DNA of 64,000 bases from Bacteroidales bacterium UBA6366 (lineage in GTDB: Bacteria; Bacteroidota; Bacteroidia; Bacteroidales; UBA932). The stretch is from NCBI GenBank assembly GCA_002438845.1, contig DJRG01000089.1, positions 25,772 through 89,771 on the forward strand, read 5' to 3'. The notes under the pieces were generated by a model. It saw nothing but the letters and a program-made list of their open reading frames with translations, was not told where the DNA came from and made no database searches. Below are positions 51,696 to 61,416 of this stretch, piece after piece (position 1 is the stretch's first letter; every line of letters begins with the position of its first letter). A program made the position numbers and the translations under genes.

Positions 51696-53777
51696 TTAGA
51701 AGAATCGTGCCCTGTGATCCTTCACATCCGCATCCATCATCATGACAGGAAGAATCATCTGAGTGCTGTAGTTGTTGATCTGGGCGGCGTTGTTCTTGGC
51801 GTCATCCTCAGTGTAGAATGAACCTGTGTCACGTGAATTGACCTTGAACACATAGGTTCCGATGGTTCCTGCCACAGAGCAGATCTTTCCTTCCGGAGCG
51901 ACTGAGACAGCACCGATGAACTTAGGATCGAGTCCCTGTCCGGCGAGAGAGGCGAACCTTACGTCAACCCCTGTGCTCACAGAAGAGTGAAGAGTGTCAG
52001 CTATGGCCTGAAGGTCACCAAGACCCTGAATCTTCCCGGCGATGTCGGCAGCCGCCTTCTCGCTTGACTTCTCGGCATACAACTGCTGACGGATAGCGTC
52101 TTTGACCTCGTCAAGCTTCGCGATGCCTTCCTTGTGGATTCCGGTGACAGTGGCGATGAACAGATAGTTGTTGTTGACAGTGATGATCTCGGAAACCTTT
52201 CCTACCTTATTGTCGAACACCCATCTTGTCACTTCCTTGGCCTGGGAGATAGAGCCATAGTTGGAAGTGGCCTCGGTCACCTTCAAAGGATGTGAGTAGA
52301 TACCCATTGAATCAACGGCAGCCTTGTAGTTGTTGTACTTGCCGGCGGCGATCTTTGAGAACTTGCTGGCCTGGGCGTAGTAACTGTTGAATGTCTCACC
52401 GCTTGCGAGGGCGGTCTTCTCAAGGATGGCCACATGCTTCTTGGCAATCGGGGCTGTCCTCTTGGAAACCTCAACGATGTGTGTTCCATACTGTGTCTTC
52501 ACGATGTATGGCTTGCCTACCTGGGCTGTAAGGACAGACTCAAAACCAGGAATCATGTAAGTCTGGGTCATCCAACCGACGTTTCCCTGCTCTCCGTCAG
52601 CGGCACTTCTGGTGTCAGCTGAATATGAGGCCGCAAGATTGGAGAAATTGCCACCTTTCGCGAGCACGTTGAGAAGGCTGTCCGCCTTGGTCTCAGAACC
52701 TCCCTGAAGAAGAATATGCTTTACATAGACCGAATCAGGAATCTGTGCTGTAGCCAAGACCCTTGCGGCATAGAACACATTGCCCTGGGAAACTATAGGA
52801 GATGTACCACTATTGTTGTTGTCGACAAACTCGCTGATTTCCTTGTTGACTGTGCCAAGCTCACCTGCCTTGTACCAATACTCGTTGAAACTTCTCTCAG
52901 AGTTTCTGGCAAGGAAAGACTTCATGTTGTCTGTCGTGGAGAACTCATCGTAGATCTTGCCCATGGCCTCGTTGGTGGCGTTGATGTCGCTCTCGGAAGG
53001 CTTGACCTCAAAGACAACATATTCAATGTCCCTTGAAGCGCCCTGCCTGAACATCTTCTTGTGGGCGTCGTAGTACTTTCTGATTTCCTCGCCGCTCACC
53101 TTGACGGTGGTGTCCTGTCCATAGTTAGGAACCATCACGAAGTCAACATTGGTAGTGTTGTTGTTCTCAGCGATAGCTCTTTTGAGCATGAGAGGGTTCT
53201 GGAAGTTGCTCTGAGTGAACAGCGAACCATACTTGGCATAGAACTGCTGTGTGTAGACAGTGTTCTGAAGATAGTTCCAGTACTCTCTGATCCTTCCGGT
53301 CTGATCCTGTGAGACTCCGTTGATGAGATTCTGTAATGCATCCTTGGAGAAACTGCCGTTCTCATCCTGAAACGCAGGGTTCTGAGAGATCACAGGGGAG
53401 ATCATGTCTCCGGCGAGAAGTTCCTTCATTTCTTCCTCACCAACCCTGATCCCGGCGGCTTTGGCGTTCTTGATGAACAAGTATTTGTCCAGAAGGCTCT
53501 GCCAAGCGGCGTTGCGTACCTGCTCCTGCTGCTGCTCGTTCTGTGCGGAAGATCCGGTCACAATCTCGTTGATGGTGGTGAACTTTTCAACATCCTGCTG
53601 AAAATCAAGGTAAGAGACAGTTTTTCCGTTGATTTCGCCAACATCATTCCTTGAGGACATCGCATTGAACGCCGTCTCAAGGGTCTGAGGGTCGATAATG
53701 AATGACAAAAGGGCCAAGGCAATGATGATTGACACTGCCATGCCGGCCTTTTCGCGAGTTTTTTGAAGAATCGCCAT
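51696..53777 (-). CDS. PpiD/SurA-like periplasmic peptidyl-prolyl isomerase
   Basis: 693 residues. A short cytoplasmic N-terminus (MAILQKTREKAG) and one transmembrane helix (about 13-29) anchor it in the inner membrane, as in PpiD. A SurA_N-like chaperone region (35-215, with GEINGKTVSYLDFQQDVEKF) precedes a parvulin domain near 345-440 (SVYVKHILLQGG; GNVGWMTQTYMIPGFESVL; YGTHIVEVSKR). A further ~250 residues follow. It assists folding of exported outer-membrane proteins. It is the last gene of the CoaX-to-PpiD minus-strand cluster. Confidence 0.88.
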   Translation of the reverse strand: MAILQKTREKAGMAVSIIIALALLSFIIDPQTLETAFNAMSSRNDVGEINGKTVSYLDFQQDVEKFTTINEIVTGSSAQNEQQQEQVRNAAWQSLLDKYLFIKNAKAAGIRVGEEEMKELLAGDMISPVISQNPAFQDENGSFSKDALQNLINGVSQDQTGRIREYWNYLQNTVYTQQFYAKYGSLFTQSNFQNPLMLKRAIAENNNTTNVDFVMVPNYGQDTTVKVSGEEIRKYYDAHKKMFRQGASRDIEYVVFEVKPSESDINATNEAMGKIYDEFSTTDNMKSFLARNSERSFNEYWYKAGELGTVNKEISEFVDNNNSGTSPIVSQGNVFYAARVLATAQIPDSVYVKHILLQGGSETKADSLLNVLAKGGNFSNLAASYSADTRSAADGEQGNVGWMTQTYMIPGFESVLTAQVGKPYIVKTQYGTHIVEVSKRTAPIAKKHVAILEKTALASGETFNSYYAQASKFSKIAAGKYNNYKAAVDSMGIYSHPLKVTEATSNYGSISQAKEVTRWVFDNKVGKVSEIITVNNNYLFIATVTGIHKEGIAKLDEVKDAIRQQLYAEKSSEKAAADIAGKIQGLGDLQAIADTLHSSVSTGVDVRFASLAGQGLDPKFIGAVSVAPEGKICSVAGTIGTYVFKVNSRDTGSFYTEDDAKNNAAQINNYSTQMILPVMMMDADVKDHRARFF

Positions 53778-53853
53778 TGTATATTACGTTTTTATAATTT
53801 TCCAAATAATAGGTATTGGGGTGCGAAGATAGTGATTTTAATTCAATTAACCA

Positions 53854-54483
53854 CTATTTTTTAAGCAAAGGGCCAATAAAGTTTACAGAATCTATGATAA
53901 CTTTGGTGGAATCCTGCACTATGACAACATCGCTGTTGAAAGCCTTGAATATCCTGACATTTCTGGCCATCTCGTCAGATCTCATTCCGAATCCCTGCAG
54001 GAATCCGTCGTTGGAGAACATCCTGACATAGCAGTCCGTGTAGATTTCCTTGTTGGCCTGATCCCAATAAAGGGTGTCAGTCTCCAAAGTCTGCTGGTTT
54101 ATCACATTCTGGACCACCACGTTACCGAAAGCGGACCAATATTCTTCCTTGGTCTTTTTACTTTTGAAATGCTTGGCGTTGTTGGAATGAAGCACCGTTT
54201 CCAGCATGTCATCATCAGTGTAGGCGAAGGCGTGAAGACCTTTTGGGAACAGTTCATAGGAACATGTGTCATTCTCATACCTCTCCATCACGTCCGCCTC
54301 GGCCCTCATCTGGATGCTGCCGTTCTTTGTCTGCACAACAAACATACTGTCAACCGTCTGAACCGGAGTCTCGGCAAGGTTAAGCCGCTCCGCCTCGGAC
54401 AGTTTTCCCTTGCAGGAAAATACGATGAAAGCAACCGCCGAAGCGGTTGCAATCATCTTGAAGCTATGTATGTTCCGTTTCAA
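53854..54483 (-). CDS. lptC: LPS export protein LptC
   Basis: 209 residues with lipobox-like VFSC (Cys24) after a hydrophobic N-terminus. The LptC/OstA-like beta-jellyroll is seen in VVQTKNGSIQMRAEADVMERY, NVVVQNVINQQTLETDTLYW and IYTDCYVRMFSNDGFLQGFG. In Bacteroidota LptC links the inner-membrane LptBFG to the periplasmic bridge for LPS transport. It lies 7 nt after the TPR protein gene. Confidence 0.85.
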   Translation of the reverse strand: MKRNIHSFKMIATASAVAFIVFSCKGKLSEAERLNLAETPVQTVDSMFVVQTKNGSIQMRAEADVMERYENDTCSYELFPKGLHAFAYTDDDMLETVLHSNNAKHFKSKKTKEEYWSAFGNVVVQNVINQQTLETDTLYWDQANKEIYTDCYVRMFSNDGFLQGFGMRSDEMARNVRIFKAFNSDVVIVQDSTKVIIDSVNFIGPLLKK

Positions 54484-54490
54484 TTCCGAA

Positions 54491-55795
54491 TTACTTCTGT
54501 GTCCTTACGGTTGTGGTCGCACGCATTCCTCCACAGTTGACCTGATAGCTCTCACCAGCCTGAATACCGTACATGAAAGCCTCACTGGCCACTGGATAAT
54601 ATACACTGTAAGCCGAGATGAGCTTGTTGCAGTCATCGGTCAAGGATTCGTCAGCAGCCTTGGCTTTCTGCAGATAGTCGACAGCCACCCAGTACTTAGC
54701 CCTGCTCTCCACCTCGTTTCCGGAGCAACGGGTCGATGCCCAGATCGTAGCGATCAGGTAGTAAGCCTTTCCTTGATGGTCAGGCTTAAGGTCAGCTGCC
54801 TTCCTGGCATAATCAAAAGCCTTTCCGGTAGCATTGTTTTTCAGGCAATATGTGGCAAGCTCGATCAGATAGTCAGCCTTGACAGGATCATCCTCGGCGC
54901 AAAGAGAGACAGCCTCCTCAAAGTACTTGATGGCGACATCAGACTCATCTTTTGCGGAATGGAGTTTATAAAGATAGTAAGCTGATGACGCGGAAGGTTC
55001 GTTCTGATGCATCTTTGTCACAGCCTTGAGGAAAAGGTCGTTGTTCTGGCAGCCTTCAGTGGAGCCAAGCATCTTCACGATGTTGGTCACGAGATCCATA
55101 TTCTCAGGATCAGCCTCATAGCGAGGAGTGAACAGCGCGATGAGATTGTCGCAGCTGGCCACCTGACTCGTGATGAACAGACCCTCGATGTCGGACTTGA
55201 TCTTTGCGTTATCCTCGGCATTGCCTGATTTGTCAAGCAGGGCGATGGCGTTCTGGTAGGTGTTGATGACATCCTCGGCACCGATGGCTGACTTCTTGTA
55301 AAGCTCGATCGCCGCATTGAGATCAAGGAGAAGAAGACTTGGCTTGGTGTTCTCCTGATTGATCTCGATGATCTTGTTCAGCTGTTCGTAAACAACCTGA
55401 GGATCCTTGAAGTACTGGGTAATATACTGACCCTTTGAGTTATAGGCCGCAACCGCATACTTAGGATAGTATTCAGCCCTAAGATCGTTAAGGGTAAGGA
55501 CAGTGTCAATCTTAGCCGCGCGGGCCTGTGCGTCCTTAGTCTTGACGATTTCCTTGCCCATGAGGGTCATACCGTTAAGAAGCATGTTCTGGCTTGCTGT
55601 AGGAGGGCAGATATTGAATGCCTTTCTCCAGTTAGGAAGAGCCTCAGTGTAGTTCTTCTGCTTGTAATACTCTTGATAGTAAGACAGATACTTGATGCAT
55701 TCAGCGCTGTCAGCGCCATACTTTCCTTGAGCGGAAACCTTCGTTCCGAAAGCTGCCGCCGCAAGAGTCAACAGTACTAGTGTAATCCTTTTCAT
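54491..55795 (-). CDS. Exported TPR-repeat protein
   Basis: 434 residues from the ATG at 55795, which gives the signal peptide MKRITLVLLTLAAAAFGTKV; a further ATG at 55825 only adds a charged stretch. The body is helical repeats of about 34 residues, for example YYQEYYKQKNYTEALPNWRK, AYYLYKLHSAKDESDVAIKYF and ATYCLKNNATGKAFDYARKA. Probably a periplasmic scaffold for envelope assembly, as its genes lie between an outer-membrane barrel and lptC. Specific function unknown. Confidence 0.82.
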   Translation of the reverse strand: MKRITLVLLTLAAAAFGTKVSAQGKYGADSAECIKYLSYYQEYYKQKNYTEALPNWRKAFNICPPTASQNMLLNGMTLMGKEIVKTKDAQARAAKIDTVLTLNDLRAEYYPKYAVAAYNSKGQYITQYFKDPQVVYEQLNKIIEINQENTKPSLLLLDLNAAIELYKKSAIGAEDVINTYQNAIALLDKSGNAEDNAKIKSDIEGLFITSQVASCDNLIALFTPRYEADPENMDLVTNIVKMLGSTEGCQNNDLFLKAVTKMHQNEPSASSAYYLYKLHSAKDESDVAIKYFEEAVSLCAEDDPVKADYLIELATYCLKNNATGKAFDYARKAADLKPDHQGKAYYLIATIWASTRCSGNEVESRAKYWVAVDYLQKAKAADESLTDDCNKLISAYSVYYPVASEAFMYGIQAGESYQVNCGGMRATTTVRTQK

Positions 55796-55824
55796 GGTTT
55801 TGTATTGTTTTATTCTTATATTCA

Positions 55825-57147
55825 TTAATTATACTTAGGTTTCAGGAACCAGATGTCGAAGATGTTGATTCCAATGTTGAAGTTGACGTATCTCTCCCTC
55901 ACCATGTTGCCTGTCAGCGAGCCTCTCTGCCCAAAATCAACCCCAAGGGTGAGCCCGTTGCTCCAACTGAACACAGGCAAAGTGGCTCCCAAAGTGACTC
56001 CGACCGCATTTATGGAGTTTCCATCCAGCTTGCAATACGCCTGATCCCAATAGGCTCCGGCGCGGTAAGTGACCCTCTTCCGATAGTAACGGATGTCGTT
56101 TCTGTTCGGAACGATCGAGAAACCGGCCCTGACAGACTGAGAGGAGGAAGCACTGAACACGGCGTTGCCTACACTTGCGAAACCGGGAACCTTGTTCATT
56201 CCGCTGGATCCCCAGTCGGAGCGTATATAATTGATTTCCGCAGTCCACTTGTCACCACCTTTGAAAGCTATTCCCAAACCAAGCTCTCCGGCAAGCTTGA
56301 CTTGTCCGCCCAGAGTGTCAACATAACTTCTCGGCGACGGAGTGGAATCATTGATGGATGATATAGACTGGATCTCGTACCTTTCAACCTCACCTTTAAG
56401 GTTTGTCCCAAGCCTGTAGGTCGCGCCTGCCACAACAGAGACATTCTGGGTGAGATTTGTCTCGTACTGCACACCAAACTTGGCGGTGAAAGCATTCAGA
56501 TTCATGTTGAATCCGCTGGAAATGCTCCTATAGGTGGATTTGGACATGGTGAAATCATTGGTCTTGGTAATATTGCCGAAATAGTACTGGCCCTCTACAC
56601 CAACTGAAAGCCCCTTCGCTACATCCGCGCCGGCGCCAATGAATATGTTTGTCATTCCACCGTACCCCTGTACCGTGTTGTTGATCACTCCTGTGTTCGC
56701 TATCACCGACGGATCCGTGACCTTTGACGTCATCTCATAGCCGACATCACTGTACGGAGTCACTCCAAGATACATGGCGATTGACTTGTAGACAGGAAAC
56801 GAGATCACAAAATCGTAGAAATTGAAAGTGTTGTTGCTGGACTTAAGGTCATGCTGCGCATAGTATCTGTTCCCCTGCGCTATGCCGAAGTCAGCCATGA
56901 AAGACTTGGATTCCCTTGCGGTAACCGCGGCCGGATTCAGGATGTTGATATTCCTTTTGTCCCTTGTCGCGACGCCGACTCCACCCATGCTCTTGTTGTA
57001 GGCTGTCCCCTGCTTCGAGATCTCGCCTATTCCGAACATTGAATATGGAGTATAGGCATTATAGGCCTCATTCTGGGCGGACAGAGGGAACGCGCAGAAC
57101 GACATAACCAAAAACAGGAGTATCTTACTAACCTTTCCTTTCAACAT
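55825..57147 (-). CDS. Outer-membrane beta-barrel protein (FadL/OMPP1-like)
   Basis: 440 residues with signal peptide to about PLSAQ. The N-terminus YNAYTPYSMFGIGEISKQGT and NILNPAAVTARESKSFMADF resembles FadL-type barrels of Bacteroidota; many alternating hydrophobic strands follow and the last strand ends IFDIWFLKPKYN. It overlaps the coaX gene by 20 bp and precedes the TPR gene by 29 nt. It may be a hydrophobic-compound channel or an envelope biogenesis factor. Confidence 0.78.
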   Translation of the reverse strand: MLKGKVSKILLFLVMSFCAFPLSAQNEAYNAYTPYSMFGIGEISKQGTAYNKSMGGVGVATRDKRNINILNPAAVTARESKSFMADFGIAQGNRYYAQHDLKSSNNTFNFYDFVISFPVYKSIAMYLGVTPYSDVGYEMTSKVTDPSVIANTGVINNTVQGYGGMTNIFIGAGADVAKGLSVGVEGQYYFGNITKTNDFTMSKSTYRSISSGFNMNLNAFTAKFGVQYETNLTQNVSVVAGATYRLGTNLKGEVERYEIQSISSINDSTPSPRSYVDTLGGQVKLAGELGLGIAFKGGDKWTAEINYIRSDWGSSGMNKVPGFASVGNAVFSASSSQSVRAGFSIVPNRNDIRYYRKRVTYRAGAYWDQAYCKLDGNSINAVGVTLGATLPVFSWSNGLTLGVDFGQRGSLTGNMVRERYVNFNIGINIFDIWFLKPKYN

Positions 57148-57856
57148 AATACTTGTCAGCGATTAAGGCTAACCCCATCATTACAAGATTGCAGACTGCA
57201 AAGATGGAGTTTTTCATTCTTTTTGCAAAATATAAAGCGTCTCCACCCGTAAAAACAACAATTTTTTCGGGAAATAAAGACAAGTAGCCCGTTATTTCAA
57301 ACATTATGCCTGACACTACCCCCGACTCGATGGAAGACTTCAACGAATCTCCTGTGGTTCTTACCGAAAGGGGAGTGTCAACCAACGGAAGGGTTCTTGA
57401 ATATCTCGACAAGGACTTGAACCTCGTCCTGAAGCCGGGAGAGATGTTGCCACCAAGATATTCCCCGTCAGGCTCGATGATATCTATTGTCAAAGTGGTT
57501 CCGAAATCAAAGACGATGCTGCCTTTTCCTTTGAAAAGGTGCCTAGCGGCGATCACAGAGGCTATCCTGTCAGGAGACAGATAAGAGGGAATTGAATATT
57601 CATCCGCTATTCCTGTGTGGTTCCGGTCAAGGATCAGCAACCTCCCGCATTTCCGGCTTAGCCTTTCCTCCTCGGCATGACTGATGTCGATGGTGGAGGA
57701 TATGACCATCACCGCAGGTTTTTCTTTTCCTATCAGCGAATCCACATAGTCGAACATCTTTTCGCCCTGATAACGGAAAGTCTTTCCGAGGGTGATTCCT
57801 TCGGACCAGGCCGCCTTGAGGGCCGTGTTTCCTATTTCAACCAAAAGATTCGGCAT
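57128..57856 (-). CDS. coaX: Type III pantothenate kinase
   Basis: 242 residues, typical CoaX length. ASKHA-fold motifs: EIGNT (7-11), where most CoaX proteins have D-x-G-N-T; SPDR (94-97), usually G-x-D-R; VFDFGTTLTID (116-125); and GGNISPG (135-141). It phosphorylates pantothenate, the first step of CoA synthesis. It overlaps the outer-membrane barrel gene by 20 bp and seems to head this cluster, with a -7 box at 57878. The two substitutions are worth checking but the family call is good. Confidence 0.88.
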   Translation of the reverse strand: MPNLLVEIGNTALKAAWSEGITLGKTFRYQGEKMFDYVDSLIGKEKPAVMVISSTIDISHAEEERLSRKCGRLLILDRNHTGIADEYSIPSYLSPDRIASVIAARHLFKGKGSIVFDFGTTLTIDIIEPDGEYLGGNISPGFRTRFKSLSRYSRTLPLVDTPLSVRTTGDSLKSSIESGVVSGIMFEITGYLSLFPEKIVVFTGGDALYFAKRMKNSIFAVCNLVMMGLALIADKYYVERKG

Positions 57857-57877
57857 TGTCTAAAACGGGCAAACTTT

Positions 57878-57885
57878 CAAAGGTA
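57878..57885 (-). promoter_or_regulatory. -7 box of the coaX cluster promoter
   Basis: The minus strand reads TACCTTTG, matching TAnnTTTG, 21 nt before the coaX start and just after the mfd stop. No clear -33 TTTG. Confidence 0.45.
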
Positions 57886-57891
57886 GTAATT

Positions 57892-60800
57892 TTATTTCAA
57901 TTTATTGAGAGTCTGGAGAGCTTTCGGCAAAGAATCTATCCCACGGCTGACAATCTTAAGCTTCCCTTCCGACTGCTTGAGGTTGAAAAGCTGGTCATTG
58001 GCGTTGATGTTCTGTAATATTCCCGAAAAGACCTTTGACTTGTAATAAGGAGACATCTGGTTGGCTATGAAGAACATGATCATCATTCCGTTCTTGATGA
58101 TGATCTTCTCGAATCCGAGCTTTCCGCCAAGATTCCTAATCTTCACAACATCAAAAAGATTGTCAACCTCGGAAGGCATGTCTCCGAAACGGTCCACAAG
58201 CTGCGACTTTATCCTGTCGATCTCCTTGTCGCTTGTCATGCTGTCAAGCTGCTTGTATATTCTTATCTTCTCTGCCGTTATGTCTATGTAAGAATCAGGG
58301 ATCATCGCAGGCTGGTCGGTCTCGATCGTGCAGTCCTCGACAAATGAGTCGTCGGTGTGAGCCGTGGATATTCCTGTCTCCACTCCCAACTCGTCCATCG
58401 CCTCGGCAAGGATTTTCTGATAGGTCTCGTAGCCCATGTCCATGATGAATCCGCTCTGCTCTGCCCCAAGAAGGTTTCCGGCTCCCCGGATGTCCAGATC
58501 CTGCATCGCTATGTTGAATCCGCTGCCGAGGTCGGAGAACTCCTCGATGGCCTTGAGCCTTCTTCGCGCGTCATCCGTGATGGTGACAAGCGGAGGCACG
58601 ATCAGGTAGCAGAACGCCTTCCTGTCAGACCTGCCGACACGGCCGCGGAGCTGATGCAGATCGCTAAGCCCGATGTTCTGCGCCTGGTTGATGATGATGG
58701 TGTTGGCGTTCGGAATGTCCAGTCCATTCTCTATGATCGTGGTGCAAAGCAGCATGTCGTAGTCTCCACGGATGAAGTCCAACATTCTGTTTTCCAGCTC
58801 TTTCGCTTCCATCTGTCCGTGAGCCACACAGATTTTCATGTCAGGAACAAGCCTGTGCAGGATCTCATGGATCGAAGGCAGTTCCTCCACCTTGTTGTGG
58901 ATGAAAAACAGCTGGCCGCCACGGTTCAGCTCATAGTTGATTATGCTCCTGATCTCATCCTTGTCGAACAGGATGATCTCAGTCTGGGTCGGAATCCTGT
59001 TCGGCGGGGGAGTGTTGATGATCGAAAGATCCCTCGCCCCAAGCAACGAGAACTGCAATGTTCTTGGAATAGGGGTGGCAGTCAAAGTCAAAGTGTCCAC
59101 AGAGGCCTTGACCTGACGAAGTTTCTCCTTTGTCGAGACACCGAACTTCTGCTCCTCGTCGATGATCAGAAGTCCCAGATCCTTGAAGTCAAACCCCTTG
59201 CCGAGCAGTTTGTGCGTTCCTATGACGATGTCAAGCTGACCGTTCTTAAGCCTGTCTTTTATGTCATTGATTTCCTTTGCTGTACGCAGTCTGCTGACAT
59301 AATCTATCGTGCAAGGGAAATTCCTCAGACGTGATGAGAAAGTGGTGTAGTGCTGAAGGGAAAGGATGGTGGTCGGCACAAGCACGGCCACCTGCTTGCC
59401 GTCGGTCACAGCCTTGAAAGCAGCCCTGATGGCTATCTCTGTCTTCCCGAATCCGACATCCCCGCAGACAAGCCTGTCCATAGGGCTGTTGTCCTCCATG
59501 TCCTTCTTCACAGCCTTGTTGGCCGACTCCTGATCGGGAGTGTCCTCGTACATGAAAGAAGACTCAAGCTCTTCCTGAAGATAGCTGTCGGGGGAGTAGG
59601 CGAATCCCTGGGTGGTCTTGCGCTTGGCGTAAAGCTGGATGAGATCCTTGGCGATGTCCTTGATCTTGGATTTGGCGCTCAGCTTGAGATTCTGCCAAGT
59701 CTTAGAGCCCAACTTGTTGATCTTTGGAGGAATCCCGTCCTTGGAACGAAACCTTGATATCTTGTTCAAGGAATGCACTGACACAAACACGACATCCCCG
59801 TCCTTGTACATCAGTTTCACGACCTCGTGCATCCTGCCCCTGTCGTCCTTCATCCTGACAAGACCTCCGAACACTCCCACACCATGGTCGATGTGAACCA
59901 CGTAATCTCCTATGTTAAAAGCAGTCAAATCATTAAGCGTCAACTGCTCGCTCTTCTCCACCGTTCTTCTGACGCTGACCCTGTGGAAACGGTCGAAAAT
60001 CTCATGATCAGAGTAGCAGCAGACCTTGTCATCCCTGTCGATGAATCCCGAATGAATATTCTTCCCCGCGACAAATCCAGGCACAAGTCCGCTGTTCTCG
60101 ATCAAGATGGACTTCAAACGCTCAATCTGAGAATTCTTGTCACTGAATATCAAAACCTTGTACCCTTGCTCCATGTTCTGCCGGATGTCAGCGGTGAGAA
60201 GTTCGAAATTCTTGTTGAAGACCGGTTGCGGAGCTATGTTGAACGGCACAGCATCCTCGGCGTCCGTCCCGAGAGGTACCTCAAGGAACACTTTCCTGAA
60301 CCTGTCCAAACCATGAAAGAAGTCTCTGTCCTTGTACATGTCCGACGAGTCAAACCAAACGACAGTCCCTTCCGGAAACAGACTGGACAGACTGACCCCC
60401 TCAGCTTCGGAAGCGTCAGCCGCAAGGTCGGGGAATATCTCAACCTCATTCCTCTCCTCTACCGAAAGCTGCGTGTTGCAGTCAAACACATGAATCTTTT
60501 CGACCTCATCCCCGAAGAAAGACACTCTGAACGGATGGTTGAATGAGTATGAGAATATGTCGATGATCGATCCCCTTATGGAATACTGTCCAGGGGCCGA
60601 GACGAAGTCCACCTTCTCAAACCCCTGTGAGTAAAGGACATCCTTTATGGAGTCATGAGAGATATCCTGTCCCACAGAGATTCTTAGAATAGAGGTCCTG
60701 ATCTTGTCCGGAGCGGGCACAGGCTCATCCAAGGCATCAGGATAGGTCACGATGAACAATCTTTTGGAATTGTCGGAATTGGAAAGAATCTTCCCAACGG

Positions 60801-61086
60801 CTGATGTCCTTTGGACTCCAAGCGAAGATTTATAGTTGCTTCTCTCCACGCCTTTGCCACTGTCCGGCAGGTAAAACACGATGTCCCCGTCGGTCAATGC
60901 GTAAAGATCCGAGCAGCAATATTCAGCGCTGTCCTTGTCAGGCAGCACGATCACATTAGTACCTCCCGAAGCGGCCTGAGAGACAACGAACCACCTTGCC
61001 GAAAGGAACAACCCTTTGCAGTAGGTTTCCCTCTTCGAGACAAGACTCCCGGAGAGTTTTTTGACTGATGCGGAACTTATCAACAT
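57892..61086 (-). CDS. mfd: Transcription-repair coupling factor
   Basis: 1064 residues, normal for Bacteroidota Mfd. Order: UvrB-homology N-terminal domains (VDFVSAPGQYSIRGSIIDIF), the RNA-polymerase interaction domain (IGDYVVHIDHGVGVFGGL), RecG-like translocase motor with Walker A GDVGFGKTE (about 538-546), DEEQ box (about 643), TATPIPRTLQ, and QLRGRVGRSDRKAF, then the C-terminal TRCF domain. It removes RNA polymerase stalled at lesions and recruits UvrA. The next plus-strand gene is ruvB, 330 bp away, divergent. Confidence 0.97.
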   Translation of the reverse strand: MLISSASVKKLSGSLVSKRETYCKGLFLSARWFVVSQAASGGTNVIVLPDKDSAEYCCSDLYALTDGDIVFYLPDSGKGVERSNYKSSLGVQRTSAVGKILSNSDNSKRLFIVTYPDALDEPVPAPDKIRTSILRISVGQDISHDSIKDVLYSQGFEKVDFVSAPGQYSIRGSIIDIFSYSFNHPFRVSFFGDEVEKIHVFDCNTQLSVEERNEVEIFPDLAADASEAEGVSLSSLFPEGTVVWFDSSDMYKDRDFFHGLDRFRKVFLEVPLGTDAEDAVPFNIAPQPVFNKNFELLTADIRQNMEQGYKVLIFSDKNSQIERLKSILIENSGLVPGFVAGKNIHSGFIDRDDKVCCYSDHEIFDRFHRVSVRRTVEKSEQLTLNDLTAFNIGDYVVHIDHGVGVFGGLVRMKDDRGRMHEVVKLMYKDGDVVFVSVHSLNKISRFRSKDGIPPKINKLGSKTWQNLKLSAKSKIKDIAKDLIQLYAKRKTTQGFAYSPDSYLQEELESSFMYEDTPDQESANKAVKKDMEDNSPMDRLVCGDVGFGKTEIAIRAAFKAVTDGKQVAVLVPTTILSLQHYTTFSSRLRNFPCTIDYVSRLRTAKEINDIKDRLKNGQLDIVIGTHKLLGKGFDFKDLGLLIIDEEQKFGVSTKEKLRQVKASVDTLTLTATPIPRTLQFSLLGARDLSIINTPPPNRIPTQTEIILFDKDEIRSIINYELNRGGQLFFIHNKVEELPSIHEILHRLVPDMKICVAHGQMEAKELENRMLDFIRGDYDMLLCTTIIENGLDIPNANTIIINQAQNIGLSDLHQLRGRVGRSDRKAFCYLIVPPLVTITDDARRRLKAIEEFSDLGSGFNIAMQDLDIRGAGNLLGAEQSGFIMDMGYETYQKILAEAMDELGVETGISTAHTDDSFVEDCTIETDQPAMIPDSYIDITAEKIRIYKQLDSMTSDKEIDRIKSQLVDRFGDMPSEVDNLFDVVKIRNLGGKLGFEKIIIKNGMMIMFFIANQMSPYYKSKVFSGILQNINANDQLFNLKQSEGKLKIVSRGIDSLPKALQTLNKLK

Positions 61087-61416
61087 AAGCGTCTAAATCA
61101 TGTTAAAAAGCTGTTGAAAACCCTGTTGAAAACCGAATCTGAAAAGTTGGTATTCATCGCCGGAGAGCTTTTCAACAGTTCATCAAAAAGTTTTCAATAG
61201 CGTAACCAACAATTTATGCAACACGCAACAAATTGGCTTTCAATGATCAAAATAAGTTATTAACAAATTAACAATTCATATAGAATCAAAAAACATATCT
61301 TTAAATCTATCAAATATATTTATTTGTCATTGAACTTTCTTTTTGTTGCCGGCCTTCCGGCACTTTCTTTCTTCCGGCGGTTTTCACTATCTTTGTACTG
61401 ATTAAAACACTTTCTG
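61087..61416. other. AT-rich divergent intergenic region with TGTTGAAAA-type 9-mers
   Basis: No gene is seen. The part next to mfd holds a cluster of 9-mers (61101-61199), and the part from about 61240 to 61325 is very A/T-rich (GTTATTAACAAATTAACAA). It must carry the promoters of mfd and ruvB. The cluster resembles DnaA-box arrays, so a replication origin or other DNA-binding locus is possible but unproven. Confidence 0.4.
61101..61199. repeat. Five copies of TGTTGAAAA / TTTTCAACA-like 9-mers
   Basis: TGTTAAAAA at 61101, TGTTGAAAA at 61112 and at 61124 on the plus strand, then the inverted TTTTCAACA at 61169 and TTTTCAATA at 61191. Two direct copies facing two inverted copies could also fold as a hairpin in RNA. 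Confidence 0.6.
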
